DNA from: Cunninghamia lanceolata
Lineage: Eukaryota > Streptophyta > Pinopsida > Cupressales > Cupressaceae
Length of the DNA: 64,000 nt
Assembly (NCBI GenBank): GCA_027924645.1
Contig: BSBN01001687.1
Span: 4,712,001 to 4,776,000, forward strand
Reading direction: 5' to 3'
Within the stretch, counting starts at the first letter, position 1, and the number at the start of each line of letters is the position of its first letter. The notes below the pieces were generated by a model that saw only the letters and a list, made by a program, of their open reading frames with translations, did not search any database and was not told the DNA's origin. The translations under genes and the position numbers were made by a program. Below are positions 10,858 to 22,386 of the stretch, piece after piece.

Positions 10858-11175
10858 CATTGATGGCAACATATGATGTGAAAAACTATTTTGACCATCA
10901 AGACAAGAACTTTTCTTTACTGACACAACTCCCCCTATCACCAACAACCATTCACTTGTCTTCTCTTCCTTTACTGCCCCCCCTTTGATCAGCCACGACT
11001 TGTTTTTCACATGTCTTCTCTTCCCCTTTGACATCAATGGCAAAGGGCACATACTTGCAATTCCACCATTTTAGAATCATATCAGCTGCTTCCCCTGAGT
11101 AGTAGCTCTTCATCATCAATTCGGATCACAAGATATGACTGTGATATCCACTGAACTGATGCACATCAGTGCACC
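10858..11175 (-). other. 3' untranslated region of element D
   Basis: Non-coding stretch between the pol stop and the PPT. Several extra purine tracts (CTCCCCCT near 10931, CCCCCCCT near 10978, CTTCCCCTTTGAC near 11025) resemble repeated PPT-like sequences, and TTGACATCAATGGCAAAG occurs at 11027-11044. No gene. Confidence 0.7.
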
Positions 11176-14100
11176 TTAGTTCATCACCAGAGGGGAAATA
11201 ACCCCTAACTTCTCCCTGAGATACTCAAAAGAGTCCTTAGGTAGAGGTTTAGTAAAGAAGTCTACAATCTGATCCTTGGAAGGCACAAACTCCAATCTGA
11301 CTTCATTCTTGTCCACTTGTTCTCTCAAAAAGTGAAACTTGATGGATATATGTTTAGTCTTTGAATGCAACACCAGATTCTTAGATATATTTATTGCACT
11401 TGAATTATCACAGAAGATTGTGATAGGCTCCTCATACTCTACTCTTATGTCTCTTAGCATTTGCTTCATCCACAAAACTTGAGTGCAACTACCTCCTATT
11501 GCAATGTATTCTACTTCTGGAGTGGACAGAGATATTGCCTCTTGTTTCTTGCTCAGCCAAGAAATCAATCTCTTCCCCAAAAAGAATGCTCCACCACTGG
11601 TACTCTTCTGGTCATCCACATGTCCTGCCTAATCCACATCTGTATATGCATGAAGAGAGAAATCATGATCTCTAGGATACCACAATCCATACTCAACTGT
11701 TCCTTTTAGATATCTAAAAATCCTCTTAATTGCCATGACATGAGATTCTCTAGGATCAGGTTGAAATCTAGCAACAAGACCCACAACATTCATAATGTCT
11801 GGTCTAGTTGGAGTGAGATACAACAATCCACCAATCATTGACCTATATTTTTTCTGAGCAGCCTTAGGAGAGTCATCATCTTTGCCCAATTTACATCCGA
11901 TTGCCATGGGAGTATTCATTGGTTTTGAGTCTTCCATCCCAAATTTCTTCAATAATTCTTTTAGATATTTGGTCTGAGAAATGAAGATTCCTTTCTTTGT
12001 TTGAGTGATTTGTAAACCCAAGAAGAAATTCATTTCCCCAAGCATGGACATCTCAAATTCACTTTTCATTTGATTTGCAAAAGTTTTACACATACTATCT
12101 CTTCCTCCAAAAATGATATCATCAACAAACACTTCAACAATCAAGATATTTTCATGATCAATTTTGAAATACAAATTACTGTCAGCAGTACCTTTGTTGA
12201 AACCAATCTTCAAAAGATGCTTATCCAATCTTTCATACTAGGCTCTTGGGGCTTGCTTTAGTCCATACAGTGCTTTCTTCAACTTGCAGACCATATCACC
12301 ATGATCAGATAATTGAAATCCATCCGGTTGCTCAATGTACACTTCTTCTTCCAAGTCACCATTTAGGAAGGCAGACTTGACATCCATATGATATACTATG
12401 AAATCCTTGAAAGTAGCAAAAGCAAGAAATAATCTGACTGCTTCAATTCTTGCCACCAGAGCAAAAGTTTCTTCAAAATCAACTCCTTCAATTTGAGAGT
12501 ACCCCTTGCAGACCAATCTGGCTTTATTTCTGATTACTTCACCAACTTCATTCAGTTTGTTCTAGAAGACCCATTTGGTTCCAATCACATTCTTGTTTCT
12601 AGGTCTAGGAACAAGATCCCAAGTGTGATTTTTCTCAGTTTGCATTAGCTCTTCCTCCATTGCTTTAGTCCAGTTTTCATCATTGCAAGCTTCATTCACT
12701 GTCTTAGGTTCAATCTTTGAAATCAGACAATACTCATCTAAATCTTGATCAATTCTCCTTCTTGTTTGTACACCTTTGCTTTTATCACCTATGATCTGAT
12801 CTTTAGAGTGGTTCAGTCTTACATACCTGGGAACTTTGGGAGTTTCTTGCACTTCTGATTCTTGATCGGGCTCATTGAAACTTATCTCTTCTTCCTGATT
12901 TACTGGATCAATTTGAATCTGAATTGCAGAAGGAGCTTGGGCTTCTTGAATCAGAACACCATTCTGATCATCTTCATCATATTCATAAAACCTTGAGGGT
13001 TTTTCAATTCCTTCATCAACTTTCACATTTGTACTTTCTATAATCTTTCTCAGTCTCTTGTTATAACACCGGTATGCTTTTCTTTGAGTAGAGTAACCAA
13101 AGAATATTCCTTCATCACTTCTAGCATCAAACTTGCCTAGATCTTCATCTCTTTTGATGTAACATTTGCTACCAAAGACTCTAAAATATCTCACAGTAGG
13201 GGTGATGCCAAACCAAAGTTCATAAGGAGTCTTACCCGTATTGCTTATGATTTGAACTCGATTGAGAGTATAGACTGCAGTGCTGACAACTTCTCTCCAA
13301 TAGATCTGAGGAACATTTGCTTCCATCATCATTGTCCTAGATGCTTCCTGGATGGTCCGATTCTTTCTTTCCACTACTCCATTCTGCTGTGGAGTCTTAG
13401 GAGTAGACAACTGTCTCTTTATTCTATGCTTCTCACAGAATTCCAAGAACTCACCAGATGTGAATTCTCCACCTCTATCAGACCTCAGACATTTCAATTT
13501 TAATTCAGTTTCATTCTCTACCATAGCCTTGAATATTTTGAATTTCTCAAGAGCTTCTGATTTCTCTTTCAAAAAAGCTACCCACATCATCCGAGAATAG
13601 TCATCAATTAGTAGCATGAAGTATCTATCACCTTGTACACTCCTGATTCTTGCTAGACCACATAAATTAGTATGAATTAAGTCCAGTAATCTGGTAGAGG
13701 ATAGTTCCTTACTCTTGAATGTGACTCTGCTTAGCTTACCCAACTGGCATTCTTTGCACAAGCTATTAGTAGGTTTCACTAGTTTTGGAAGATCTCTTAT
13801 AGCCTGAGTGTTGCTTATCCAAATGATGTTATCAAAATTCACATGACACATCCTCCTATGCCATAACCAACTCTGATCAACTTGAATAAATAAGCAACTT
13901 TTATCAGTACCAACCAAGTGGAAGATATTACCTTTAGTTTGAGTACCGGATGCAATTTTTGTTCCGAAACTTTCAAAGATCTTGCATTTTCCATTCTTGA
14001 ATCGGAGATCATAGCCTTTGTCCACCAACTGTCTAACACTAAGAAGATTGTGCTTCAATCCTTCAACATACAGTACATTACCAGTTTTGTTCCTTCCATC

Positions 14101-15324
14101 AAAAGAAATAGTTCATCTACCTCTGATTCTACCAGCAAAATTATCACCAAACTTTACCACTTCTCCTTCATACCTCTCCAAATCTATGAACTTATTTTTG
14201 TCACCTGTCATATGGTGAGAGCATCCACTATCAATGACCCAATCATCCTTCTCTTCAACTTGGGCAGCCAGAGCTCTTTCCATAGTCTTATGATTGATAG
14301 ATACAGAGGACATTAGATCTTCTTCCTTGATGGCAATGAACACCCATTCATTTCCAGATTTGTTTCATGTCTCTGATTCATCATCTGTTACTCCTTCATT
14401 ATCATCATCTTCATGTACATAGTAACAGTTCTTTTGGAACCTTGGCTTGTTAGGATTTCGCCCTGAAAATCTTTCTGAACACCTTGAGGCAAAATGACCA
14501 ATCTTATTGCAGTTAAAACACTTAAAAGGCAATTTCCCTTCATACTTACTAGATCCTCTTGGTAGTCTTTTTGCAATAAGGGTTTCAAGATGAGTAGTTT
14601 CCACTTCTTCTTCTTCCAGGTCTTTTCTTGCTTTTTCATACCATGATAGTTTCCTTGAAGAGTTCTCTCTCGGATCAAACCTTTGTTTACCTTTTATAGA
14701 TGCATTGGCTTTGAATGCAGATTCAATCTTAGGAGGGGCATCTCCAAACTTGGTCATTTCAAATGCAGCCAATTGATCTCTTGTGACAGTTGTATGGGCT
14801 CTAAATTCTTCAATGGCAGCAACCTTGATTTTATAAGAAGCAAGAAGGGATCTGAGAATTTTACCAACAATCTCATCTTCATCCAAGACTCCACCAGCAC
14901 ATCTAATTCCACAAACAAGCTCATTTACTCTTGGCATAAAAGTAGTGATATTTTCATCTTCTCTCATCTTCAGATTTTCAAATTTCCCTTTCAGACTTTG
15001 TAGCCTTGCACATTTAACATACTTTTCTCCTTCATGCAGAAGTTCCAGTTTTTCCCAAATCTCAAAAGCAGTTGGTAGGTCAACAACATTTGAAATCTCT
15101 GAATTGGATAATGCACTTAGAAGAGCTTCTATAGTCCGCAGATTATTTTCAGCATCAGTGATCTCATTTGGGGCTTTCGGGCCACCCTGTGGAGGAGTAT
15201 ACTTCATTGAAGCCATGTTCCAGTACTGCATTCCCATACATTGTAGGTGACATTTCATGTGACTTTTCCAAAGATTAAAATTGGTTCCATCAAACTTCGG
15301 ACTATCCTTTTTGTAGGACGACAT
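11176..15324 (-). pseudogene. gag-pol: Copia Gag-Pol polyprotein, element D (five in-frame stops)
   Basis: One frame of 1,383 codons from the ATG at 15322-15324 (MSSYKKDS) to the stop at 11176. Order: gag capsid (EIWEKLELLHEGE), CCHC knuckle CFNCNKIGHFASRC (about 14485-14525), protease with intact DSGC (WVIDSGCSHHM, about 14230-14260), integrase zinc site (WHRRMCHVNF...CKECQLGK) and core (SDRGGEF, NGVVERKN), reverse transcriptase (VDVKSAF-type motif; FVDDIIFGG near 12130) and RNase H (SKKQEAISLST...EYIAIGGS). Stops lie at 14365, 14113, 12562, 12238 and 11629, with no frameshift between them. The first integrase aspartate is Asn (HTNLCG), so the enzyme was probably dead as well. The protein would cut, copy and insert the element. 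Confidence 0.93.
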
Positions 15325-15367
15325 CCTAGATCTCCTCAAGCAGTTAAGCTCTTTTTAGAGGAACTTA

Positions 15368-15379
15368 GCTCTGATACCA
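15368..15379 (-). promoter_or_regulatory. Primer binding site, element D
   Basis: Exact TGGTATCAGAGC on the minus strand (initiator-Met tRNA site), two bases inside the 5' LTR that begins at 15382. Confidence 0.92.
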
Positions 15380-15381
15380 AT

Positions 15382-16629
15382 TGTTAGATTTATTGCAGAC
15401 AACTAAGAGGGGGGGTGAATCAGTTGTACAAAACTTCCTTCAATTAAACACTTAAATCCATTTTGTAATTCAGTAGCATAAAGATAAATCATTCATGAAA
15501 TATAATGCATTTAAATCAAGAGCAGAAATATATTAACACACATGATACCAAGATTTTGACATGGAAAACTTGGTTAAGGGAAAAACCATGGGGCGATTAA
15601 CCCAAGATTGTATTCTCTGTTAGAAGAATAGAAAGAACAAAATGGCACATGCCAATTAGGGCTCACTGCCCGAGCACACTGCTCACAAGAGGCTCACTGC
15701 CTACAAGAGACACACTATCTACAAGATGATAAGTATCACATACTTGAACTAGAGAATAGCATCTTCACCATGCTTGAATCAGTTCCATTTAAGTCCAATA
15801 CTTCTACTCTACCTTTCGGTCTCCTCCTCGCTACTCCACTCACATCTCTACACACACACTTTGAAATGAATTTACAATCCCTTATTTATACAAGACATTG
15901 ACTTAGGAATAATCATCTAAGTCGGCAAACAACTACAAGAATATCCGCAGGATGTGTAACTCATTCGGTCGGCCAATCTCAAGAAGAACACCATCATCCA
16001 GAAGTTATTCTTCAAGTGCAAGCTCCAACTCTAATGTGGACCACCAACATGAGCTGTACATGATCCAAGGACCTTCACAAGATTGCCTGAATCACCAAAA
16101 ACATCCACACTTCATCTGCTTACTGAAATCCTTCTCTCCTTCATCTGGAACCTCAAGAACACAGTCTGTCATTACTGTCACAAAGGAATAGATGCTTGCA
16201 GACCTTCAAACCATGAACCAATCAAGTTGACACTTCATAAAGACTTCCTCAACACTCCCTCAAATCTACAAAACAGGATAATGCATTTCCAGATCTCACC
16301 GGACCTATCTGTAACACTCTGTCACCTCTGAACACCTACTAGAACCAGTTTTACTTGAGCGGCCACAACTTCTTCAGAACTTCATGTGGACCTTTGAAAT
16401 CTTTACTTGATCACCTTAAGACACATATCTACAAACCCTTTAAACCGTATCCTCTAATCCTCATCTTATCTTGGACTTTTACCTTATTATATTCATTGTT
16501 CTTCTCTGTTCCTGATTAGGACTAATTTTCTCAATATCCTCAGCACTCAGCTCATCCAATCTTTTTCATTAATGCAACAGGGGTATGTTGACATCAATGA
16601 CAACACCAGTTAGGCCCATACTTGCAACA
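15382..16629 (-). repeat. 5' LTR of element D (1,248 bp)
   Basis: Same length and ends as 9596-10843. U5 hairpin arms are at 15399-15427, with CTCACTGCC motifs at about 15660-15715. It would hold the promoter of the element, but no clear TATA box was identified. Confidence 0.93.
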
Positions 16630-16634
16630 AGTCT
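16630..16634. repeat. Target-site duplication of D (right), AGTCT
   Basis: AGTCT immediately after the terminal CA of D; identical to 9591-9595. Confidence 0.92.
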
Positions 16635-18460
16635 TTCATGGGTTTTGGATACAATTCTACTCAACCCTCCAAAGTCTCTTACTATGACTACATAGATGTT
16701 AATATGATTTCCATGTCTCTATGTCCTCCTTCTCTTCCTCTCTTACATTTTGAACTCACAATGCATGATTTTGATTCTCACATTCCTTTTATTGATTTCT
16801 TTTATATAGATGAAGCCCTTACACAATTCTTGGGGGTTTATGATCAAATGCTAATATAACATAATAATCATGGATTTCCCTCCTATCTCAATTCACAAGT
16901 ATCCTTTGGGGAATCTATTAACTTATCTGATGATATTATTTCATCCCCTAGTAACTCTCAAGAATACCCTCTTTCATATGATCCTCAAGACCATAATACT
17001 CTCTTCATCAGAGATACTATCAATGTCCTAATGGATCCTAAAGATAAGAATAAGGTTATACATATTCGACAATGCTTGTCCTCAAAAGAGTGACAAGTGC
17101 ATTCTAATCTTTTACATGAATTTCTTGATTTATTCTCTTGGTCTTATGAGGATATGCCTGGTATTGATCTACACGTTGTGGTCCATAATATTGTGCTTTA
17201 TCCTGATTTCTTGTTACTAAAGCATAAAATTCATAGAATGAGTCCCAAGGTAGCTTTAATGGTCAAGGCTAAGATAGGAAAGCTCTTACAAGTTGGTTTT
17301 ATCTACCCCATTGACTATTCACCTTGGATTTCAAATATCATGGTTGTCACTAAACTAATCAACCGAATTTGAATTTGTATTGATTTTTGAGATCCTAACA
17401 AAGAATCCTTGAAGGATGAATTTCCTCTTTCAAGTATTGACATGATCATTGAATCAACAACTAGCCACGCCTTGCTTTCTTTCATGGATAGTTTTTCTAG
17501 TTACAATCAAATTCTCATCAACTCCTAAGATCGGTATAAAACAACTTCTACTTCACCTTGGGGAAATTTATGTTATGTGGTCATGCTGCTTGAGATAAAG
17601 AATGTTGGTTCAATTTACCAATGTGCAATGACCCTTATCTTTCATGATTTCATTCATAATGTCATATAAAATTATGTTGACGATATCTTGGCCAAATTAG
17701 TTTTGTGCCAGGATCACATACACAATTTTCATTGCATATTTGAATGTATTCACCTCTACATGTGACTAAATCCTCATAAGTGTGTCTTTGATGTTAACAC
17801 TCACAATCTTTTTAGATTTATAGGTTCGCATCATGGCATTTAGGTTGATATGAACAAGATTGATGCTATTGTGAATATGCCACCATCAATGAATATATTT
17901 GAACTTCAAAGTTTACAAGGAAAGGTTTATGCTATTCAACGTCTTATATCACAACTGGTAGATTGTACTCTCCCATTTACACACCTTCTCAGAAAACATC
18001 CATTTTGATTGGGATGAGAATTGCCAAAATAACTTTCATGATCTTAAGTGCTATTTGGCTAATCCTCCTATTTTAATGCCAACCATTATGAGACATCCCT
18101 TTCTTCTTTAGACTTCTACGTCATCTGTTGCTTTGGTGGCTTTATTAGTCCAACATGATGATGTAGGTAAGGAATTTCCTATATACTATATCAGTCAACC
18201 CTTATTGGATTATGAGACTCATTATTTGACATTAGAGAAATAATGTCTATCTCTCGTATTTGTGATGCATAAGTTGAGACATTATCTTCTCCATGTTGAG
18301 ATGCATGTTATCATAAATTTCAATTTGCTTAAACATATTTTCTCTAAAATAGACATATATGGTCACTTAGCAAAATGGGTGGTGCTGATAACTTTGACCT
18401 AAAGTTTATCTCTCAAAAGGCAATCAAAGGACAAGCTTTTGTTGACCATTTGGTTAAGTC
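16635..18460 (+). pseudogene. pol: Tat-lineage Ty3/gypsy reverse transcriptase and RNase H (element C)
   Basis: Decayed but easily read pol. A linker (16635-17050) leads to the RT entry FLDLFSWSYEDMPGID (about 17123), then IHRMSPKVALMVKAKIGKLL, the fingers (GFIYPIDYSPWISNIMVVTK), the palm (DDEFPLSSIDMIIES; SFMDSFSSYNQI) and the catalytic box YVDDILAK (about 17672). RNase H follows (YYISQPLLDYETHYLTLEK, LRHYLLHVE) to the Tat hallmark FISQKAIKGQAFVDHL near 18410. Many in-frame stops and small frameshifts are present. This enzyme would copy the element's RNA. It belongs with 9519-9595, from which D separates it. The missing gag and protease would lie left of the window. Confidence 0.88.
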
Positions 18461-18830
18461 CCCTTCTCCTTTTACTATTCCTAATCAAGACTCTTTCCCT
18501 AATGATCATATAATTTCTTTGGATGTTGATCATCCATGGGAACTATTATTTGATGTATTTAGGTGTCGAACTGGCTTCAGAGGTGGTATAATACTAGTTC
18601 CTCCTTTAGGTAAATCAATTCCCCTTTCCTTCCATCTAAACTTTCTTTGTACAAACAAAATCATTGAGTATGAGGCCCATATTTCTAGCTTGCATGCTAA
18701 GTTGTCTCTTAATATCAAGTCAATTGATATATATATATATAGTGATTTGCAGTTGATCATAAAGCAAGTCACTAGATCTTATCATGATAAGCATGATAAG
18801 TTATCCTAGTATGAAGATTTAGTTTTATCA
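18461..18830 (+). pseudogene. Second (archaeal-type) RNase H domain of Tat element C
   Basis: After a short linker the frame reads WELLFDVFRCRTGFRGGIIL, then NKIIEYEAHISSLHAKLSLN and YIYSDLQLIIKQVTRSY. This is the pattern of the extra RNase H that Tat-lineage gypsy elements carry between the retroviral-type RNase H and integrase (usual forms: VDGAS, NNxAEYEAL, VxSDSQLVV). The first metal-binding Asp survives in FDVF although the following G-A-S is lost; the Glu (IEYEA) and Asp (YSDLQ) are kept. The open frame runs from 18375 to 18809. This domain is the main reason for assigning C to Tat. Confidence 0.85.
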
Positions 18831-20290
18831 CTACTCAATTAGTTCTCCTCTTTTACTATCAATACTATTGCACACAAAGATAATAATCATGCAAATACAA
18901 CGACAAGCATTGCTTCCCTTGTACCCTTAGCTGATTCTACTACTGATTACCCTTTCATAATTCACACTCTTTCTCTACCTGCCATTTTTGATAATTCCTC
19001 TTTTGATACTCTTTTTTTTCTATAATATTGATTCTAAGAAATGGTACTCCCATATATTTAATTATTTCTGTCATGGTACCTTCTCAAATGCTTCTTCAAA
19101 GAGTACTTGGAATCAAATTCATAAGCTCTTTGTATGATACATCATTCTTTCTAATCTTCCTCTATCATTGAGGCTATAATGGTCTCCTTCTTCAATACTT
19201 AATTAAGGTAGAAATTCCCATTGTCCTTGAAGAGGTCCATTTAGGTGCCTGTGGGGGGCATTTTGGTTGAAGAGCCTTAGTCCAAAATCTTATTTGAATG
19301 GGTTACTATTGGAAATGCATGGAACAAGATTCCTTTACTTTCACTAAAAAGTGCCCTCAATGTTAGAAACATAAAATATTGATTCAAGCTCGTGCACAAG
19401 AACTTCGTGCCCAACCATTACCTTGTCCATTTTTAGTTTGGGGTTTGAATCTTATTGGAAAAATTCCTCCTCCTTCTAAAGGCCACACATTTATCATAAC
19501 TTCTACAAATTATTTTATGAAATAGGTCAAAGCTATCCAACTTCGATCCACAACTACTAAAGTCATCTATCATTTTCTTCTTAATAACATCAATTCTCAT
19601 TTTAGACTTCCTTCTGCCTTTGGTTTTTGATAATGACACTTCATTCAAGAACAAGGATGTGAATCAGTTCCTTGAGAAATTTCACATTCAACAACACTTC
19701 TCTACATTATACTACTTGCACTCTAATGGCCAAACATAAGCTTTTAATAAAACCATTGAACAAGTTCTTTGTAGAAATGTTAATAAAAATTTGGCACAGT
19801 CATCTCTCTTATGAATGATGGGCCTATCACATGAGTATTTGTATTTCTACAAAAACTACTCTATACAATCTCATCTATGATGTAGATTCCATTATACCTT
19901 TAGAGTTGGAAATTCCTTCTTTGCAAGTTTCCCTCCAAAGCCTCATTGATGATAACACTTATCATGATCAACGTCTTCTACAACTTGAAATGCTCGATGA
20001 ACAACATAGAAACACTCTCAAACATCTTCAAGCCTATCAAAGACTTTAAATCATAACTCCAATCAAAGATTTCTATATTGATCCTTTGAATTATGTGACT
20101 TGGTGCTATGTGAAAACCAACATACCGTGAACACCCTTTAGGTACTAAAGGAATATCCAGTCTAAATTGGTTGGGTCCCTATATCGTCACCTTGGTCTAT
20201 GGATCCAATGCACATGGTCTCTCCACGATGGATGATAAGCCTCTCAAAGAGCCCATTAATGCTATGCATTTGCATTATTTTTATGTTTAG
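18831..20290 (+). pseudogene. int: Gypsy integrase, element C
   Basis: Heavily broken integrase. The zinc-binding region is visible at about 19230-19370 (VHLGACGGHFG and CPQC). The core follows at about 19430-19800 (LNLIGKIPPPSKGHTFIITSTNYF; remnants of the DNGTxF and SNG motifs in several frames). The C-terminal GPY/F-like module lies at 20150-20290 (LNWLGPYIVTLVYGSNAHGL, then INAMHLHYFYV and stop), the usual end of Tat pol. Numerous stops and frameshifts. It would insert the cDNA into the genome. Confidence 0.8.
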
Positions 20291-21030
20291 AGTTCTTTCT
20301 TTATGTGACATTTGACTAGAGAATTTATTCTTAGGAATTTATTTTTCTTATCTTATGCCATTCTATCATTAACATAGTTATTGAGTGTTATGATTTGTTT
20401 CAATATTCTATATTTCACAAATATGCAATTTTATTCTTTAAATCACAATGCATTTGTTTGTTTAGTACTATATAATACTTTGCATTCTTTATTTATGCTT
20501 GTTATTTCTATTCTCGACACAATTCATGTTGTTTTGAATATTAGTAGTATTTTACATATTTAAATGGAAATTACCTCATTCTCTTTACCATGTTGATTAT
20601 TTAATTGTGAAAACAATTAATTAATCCATTTTAAGTTATTTAATTAGATCTTTCAAAGTATTTAATTAAATAGCTTTTATCATAATTTTACCAATTGGAT
20701 CTTCATTGTATTTAATTGGATAAATTTTTCCATTCTTTGTTTCATTAGATCATTCTCGTATTTGATTTAAAAAATATTAAGTTGTTTATTTAGATTTGAA
20801 TAGAATTCAATTAAAACATTCTAATCACATATGCATAACATACGAAAAATTTCATAACACAAAGCATCTTGAACAAAGTATCAAAAACTCATATATATAA
20901 TCAGTTTCTAGATGTACATCATATACAAAATCACAACTATATCAAAATGTGGTGTCAAAATATAATATAGAAAAATATGCATCACTCCTAGGGTGTGTGA
21001 CTTCTTGGTCCCTCTGGTCCTGGTGGTGGC
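20291..21030 (+). other. AT-rich region after the Tat pol
   Basis: About 740 bases with very low GC. Between 20590 and 20820 a short motif recurs (TTTAATTAGATC, TTTAATTAAATAG, TTTAATTGGATAA). On the minus strand, 20985-21030 continues the frame seen at 34660-34746 once element E is removed, so this is the far side of E's insertion site. No plus-strand gene. Confidence 0.6.
21026..21030. repeat. Target-site duplication of E (left), GTGGC
   Basis: GTGGC immediately before the TG of E; the right copy at 34655-34659 is GTGGT (four of five match, one C-to-T change). Confidence 0.7.
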
Positions 21031-21126
21031 TGTTGATAGTAAGGAATACTAAGAGGGGGGTTGAATCAACATTCCACAAAACCTTTTCTTAACAAATTTG
21101 TTAATCCAATTTCCCAATCTAATAAT
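21031..21126 (-). repeat. 3' LTR of element E, part 1
   Basis: First 96 bases of the LTR (U5 end in sense), matching 33109-33206. The hairpin arm GGAATACT is at 21043-21050; its partner here is degenerate. Interrupted by F and resumed at 27591. Confidence 0.85.
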
Positions 21127-22367
21127 TGTAATAGATAAAAAAGGAGATAATGATAATGTGTTTGATTGTGATGGTTTATCTTATCCTCCTCTCACCTATG
21201 AAATTCAAGGACTTTATTAGCCGAGTAGGAAATCTACTGTTAGGCCTTGGGTCACTTATAACATCAAGGATAATTGGATATGTGTGATTTGATTACTTGA
21301 TAATGCCCAATTATGCTCAAAACCCTAATTATGCAAATTATATGGAAGTAAACAAACAAATTATTGAAAATAGTATTGCAGAAAGATGTAAAATAAAAGA
21401 CAAATGTGTACCATTTTTTTGAAGTTTAAGAAGTAGAACAGTTAGGGACTAATGAGTGAGTGCCCTAGTCTAGTACCCTGATTGTTGTTGGGATCTGGGA
21501 ACCTTGTCTACAACTTGTTCCTACTATCTCAGAGATTCTTCCATCACAGGATCTAGAGGACTAATGAGTGGGTGCCTGAGTCTAGGTCCCTATTTTCAGC
21601 TCTGATCCACAATTCTGACACTCTGCAACACTCTCCTACAACTCCACTTTTTCTAGATGCGACACCTATAACCTGCAACCACAAGGAGTGTGGGAGGGGG
21701 TTGTGGTGTTTAGAGGTCCTTGCCTCAGTCAAGCCCTAGAGAGACATTCAAGTCTTTTGAACACTGTTGTTAGAGAGAGAGTGTGTCCTTGTGGGATAGA
21801 ACTAAAATCCAAATGATAAATGATCAAAATCATAATTGATATTACCTTGTAGTGAAGATCCCATGGAAGGAAGAAACTCTTCATTCCATGAGGAGATGGA
21901 TGCTCAAATCTGCAAATACAAACACAAATAACACAAAATCTACTCTTCCACATAATGAATGCCTTGAATCACTTTCAAAAGAATGCATAAAGATCACCAT
22001 AGCCATCTAGTCTACATATGAATGCCTAAACATGCTTATATATGCAACTACAAGCATTCCCACCAAGAATTTCATAATTCAAAGTTACCATGTTGACCTA
22101 GGAACCAAATAACGGTCGTAAACTGACACTTAAAATTTGGGCCTAACCCAAAATAGGGTAGGATAGGGCATGGGCGCCCAAGTCCTCCCCCCTATTTTAG
22201 GCAAGGTCTGTCTCAAGGGATCCCCCTAGGTCCCATTCATCTTGAAACTTAGGGGTTTTCTCATTGAGATGCTGAAATATGATGCAAGATGTCCTAAATG
22301 CAGATCAAAGACCCAGAAGCTTAACCTTAAGAAGGAAAAACGCCCAAGGGGACATTTTCTAATGTTA
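21127..22367 (-). repeat. 3' LTR of element F (about 1,241 bp)
   Basis: TGTAATAGATAAAA to CTAATGTTA; matches 26355-27590 throughout. The short minus-strand frame at 21729-21953 has a partner of altered frame in the other LTR and is not a gene. Confidence 0.88.
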
Positions 22368-22386
22368 TATTTAGCCCCCACTTTAA
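22368..22386 (-). promoter_or_regulatory. Polypurine tract, element F
   Basis: The sense strand reads AAAGTGGGGGCTAAATA against the 3' LTR, the form usual in Tat/Athila-type gypsy elements. Confidence 0.8.

Larger units (their letters stand above)
9596..16629 (-). mobile_element. Element D: nearly intact Ty1/copia retrotransposon
   Basis: Complete 7,034-bp element: two LTRs of equal length (1,248 bp, TGTTAG...GCAACA), PBS, one continuous gag-pol frame broken only by stops, PPT and a perfect AGTCT duplication. It is the best preserved autonomous element in the window. The LTRs still differ at roughly 4 per cent of positions in the first 240 bases compared by eye, nearly all C/T or G/A, so the insertion is not recent. 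It interrupts Tat element C in plus orientation and is therefore younger than C. Confidence 0.93.

Noticed and set aside
13252..14316. Plus-strand ORFs of 82-132 codons opposite the D integrase
   Set aside because: Antisense shadows of the conserved pol frame; no independent motif or start context.
18730..18744. ATATAT run as a promoter TATA box
   Set aside because: It falls inside the second RNase H coding region of element C and is a simple TA microsatellite.
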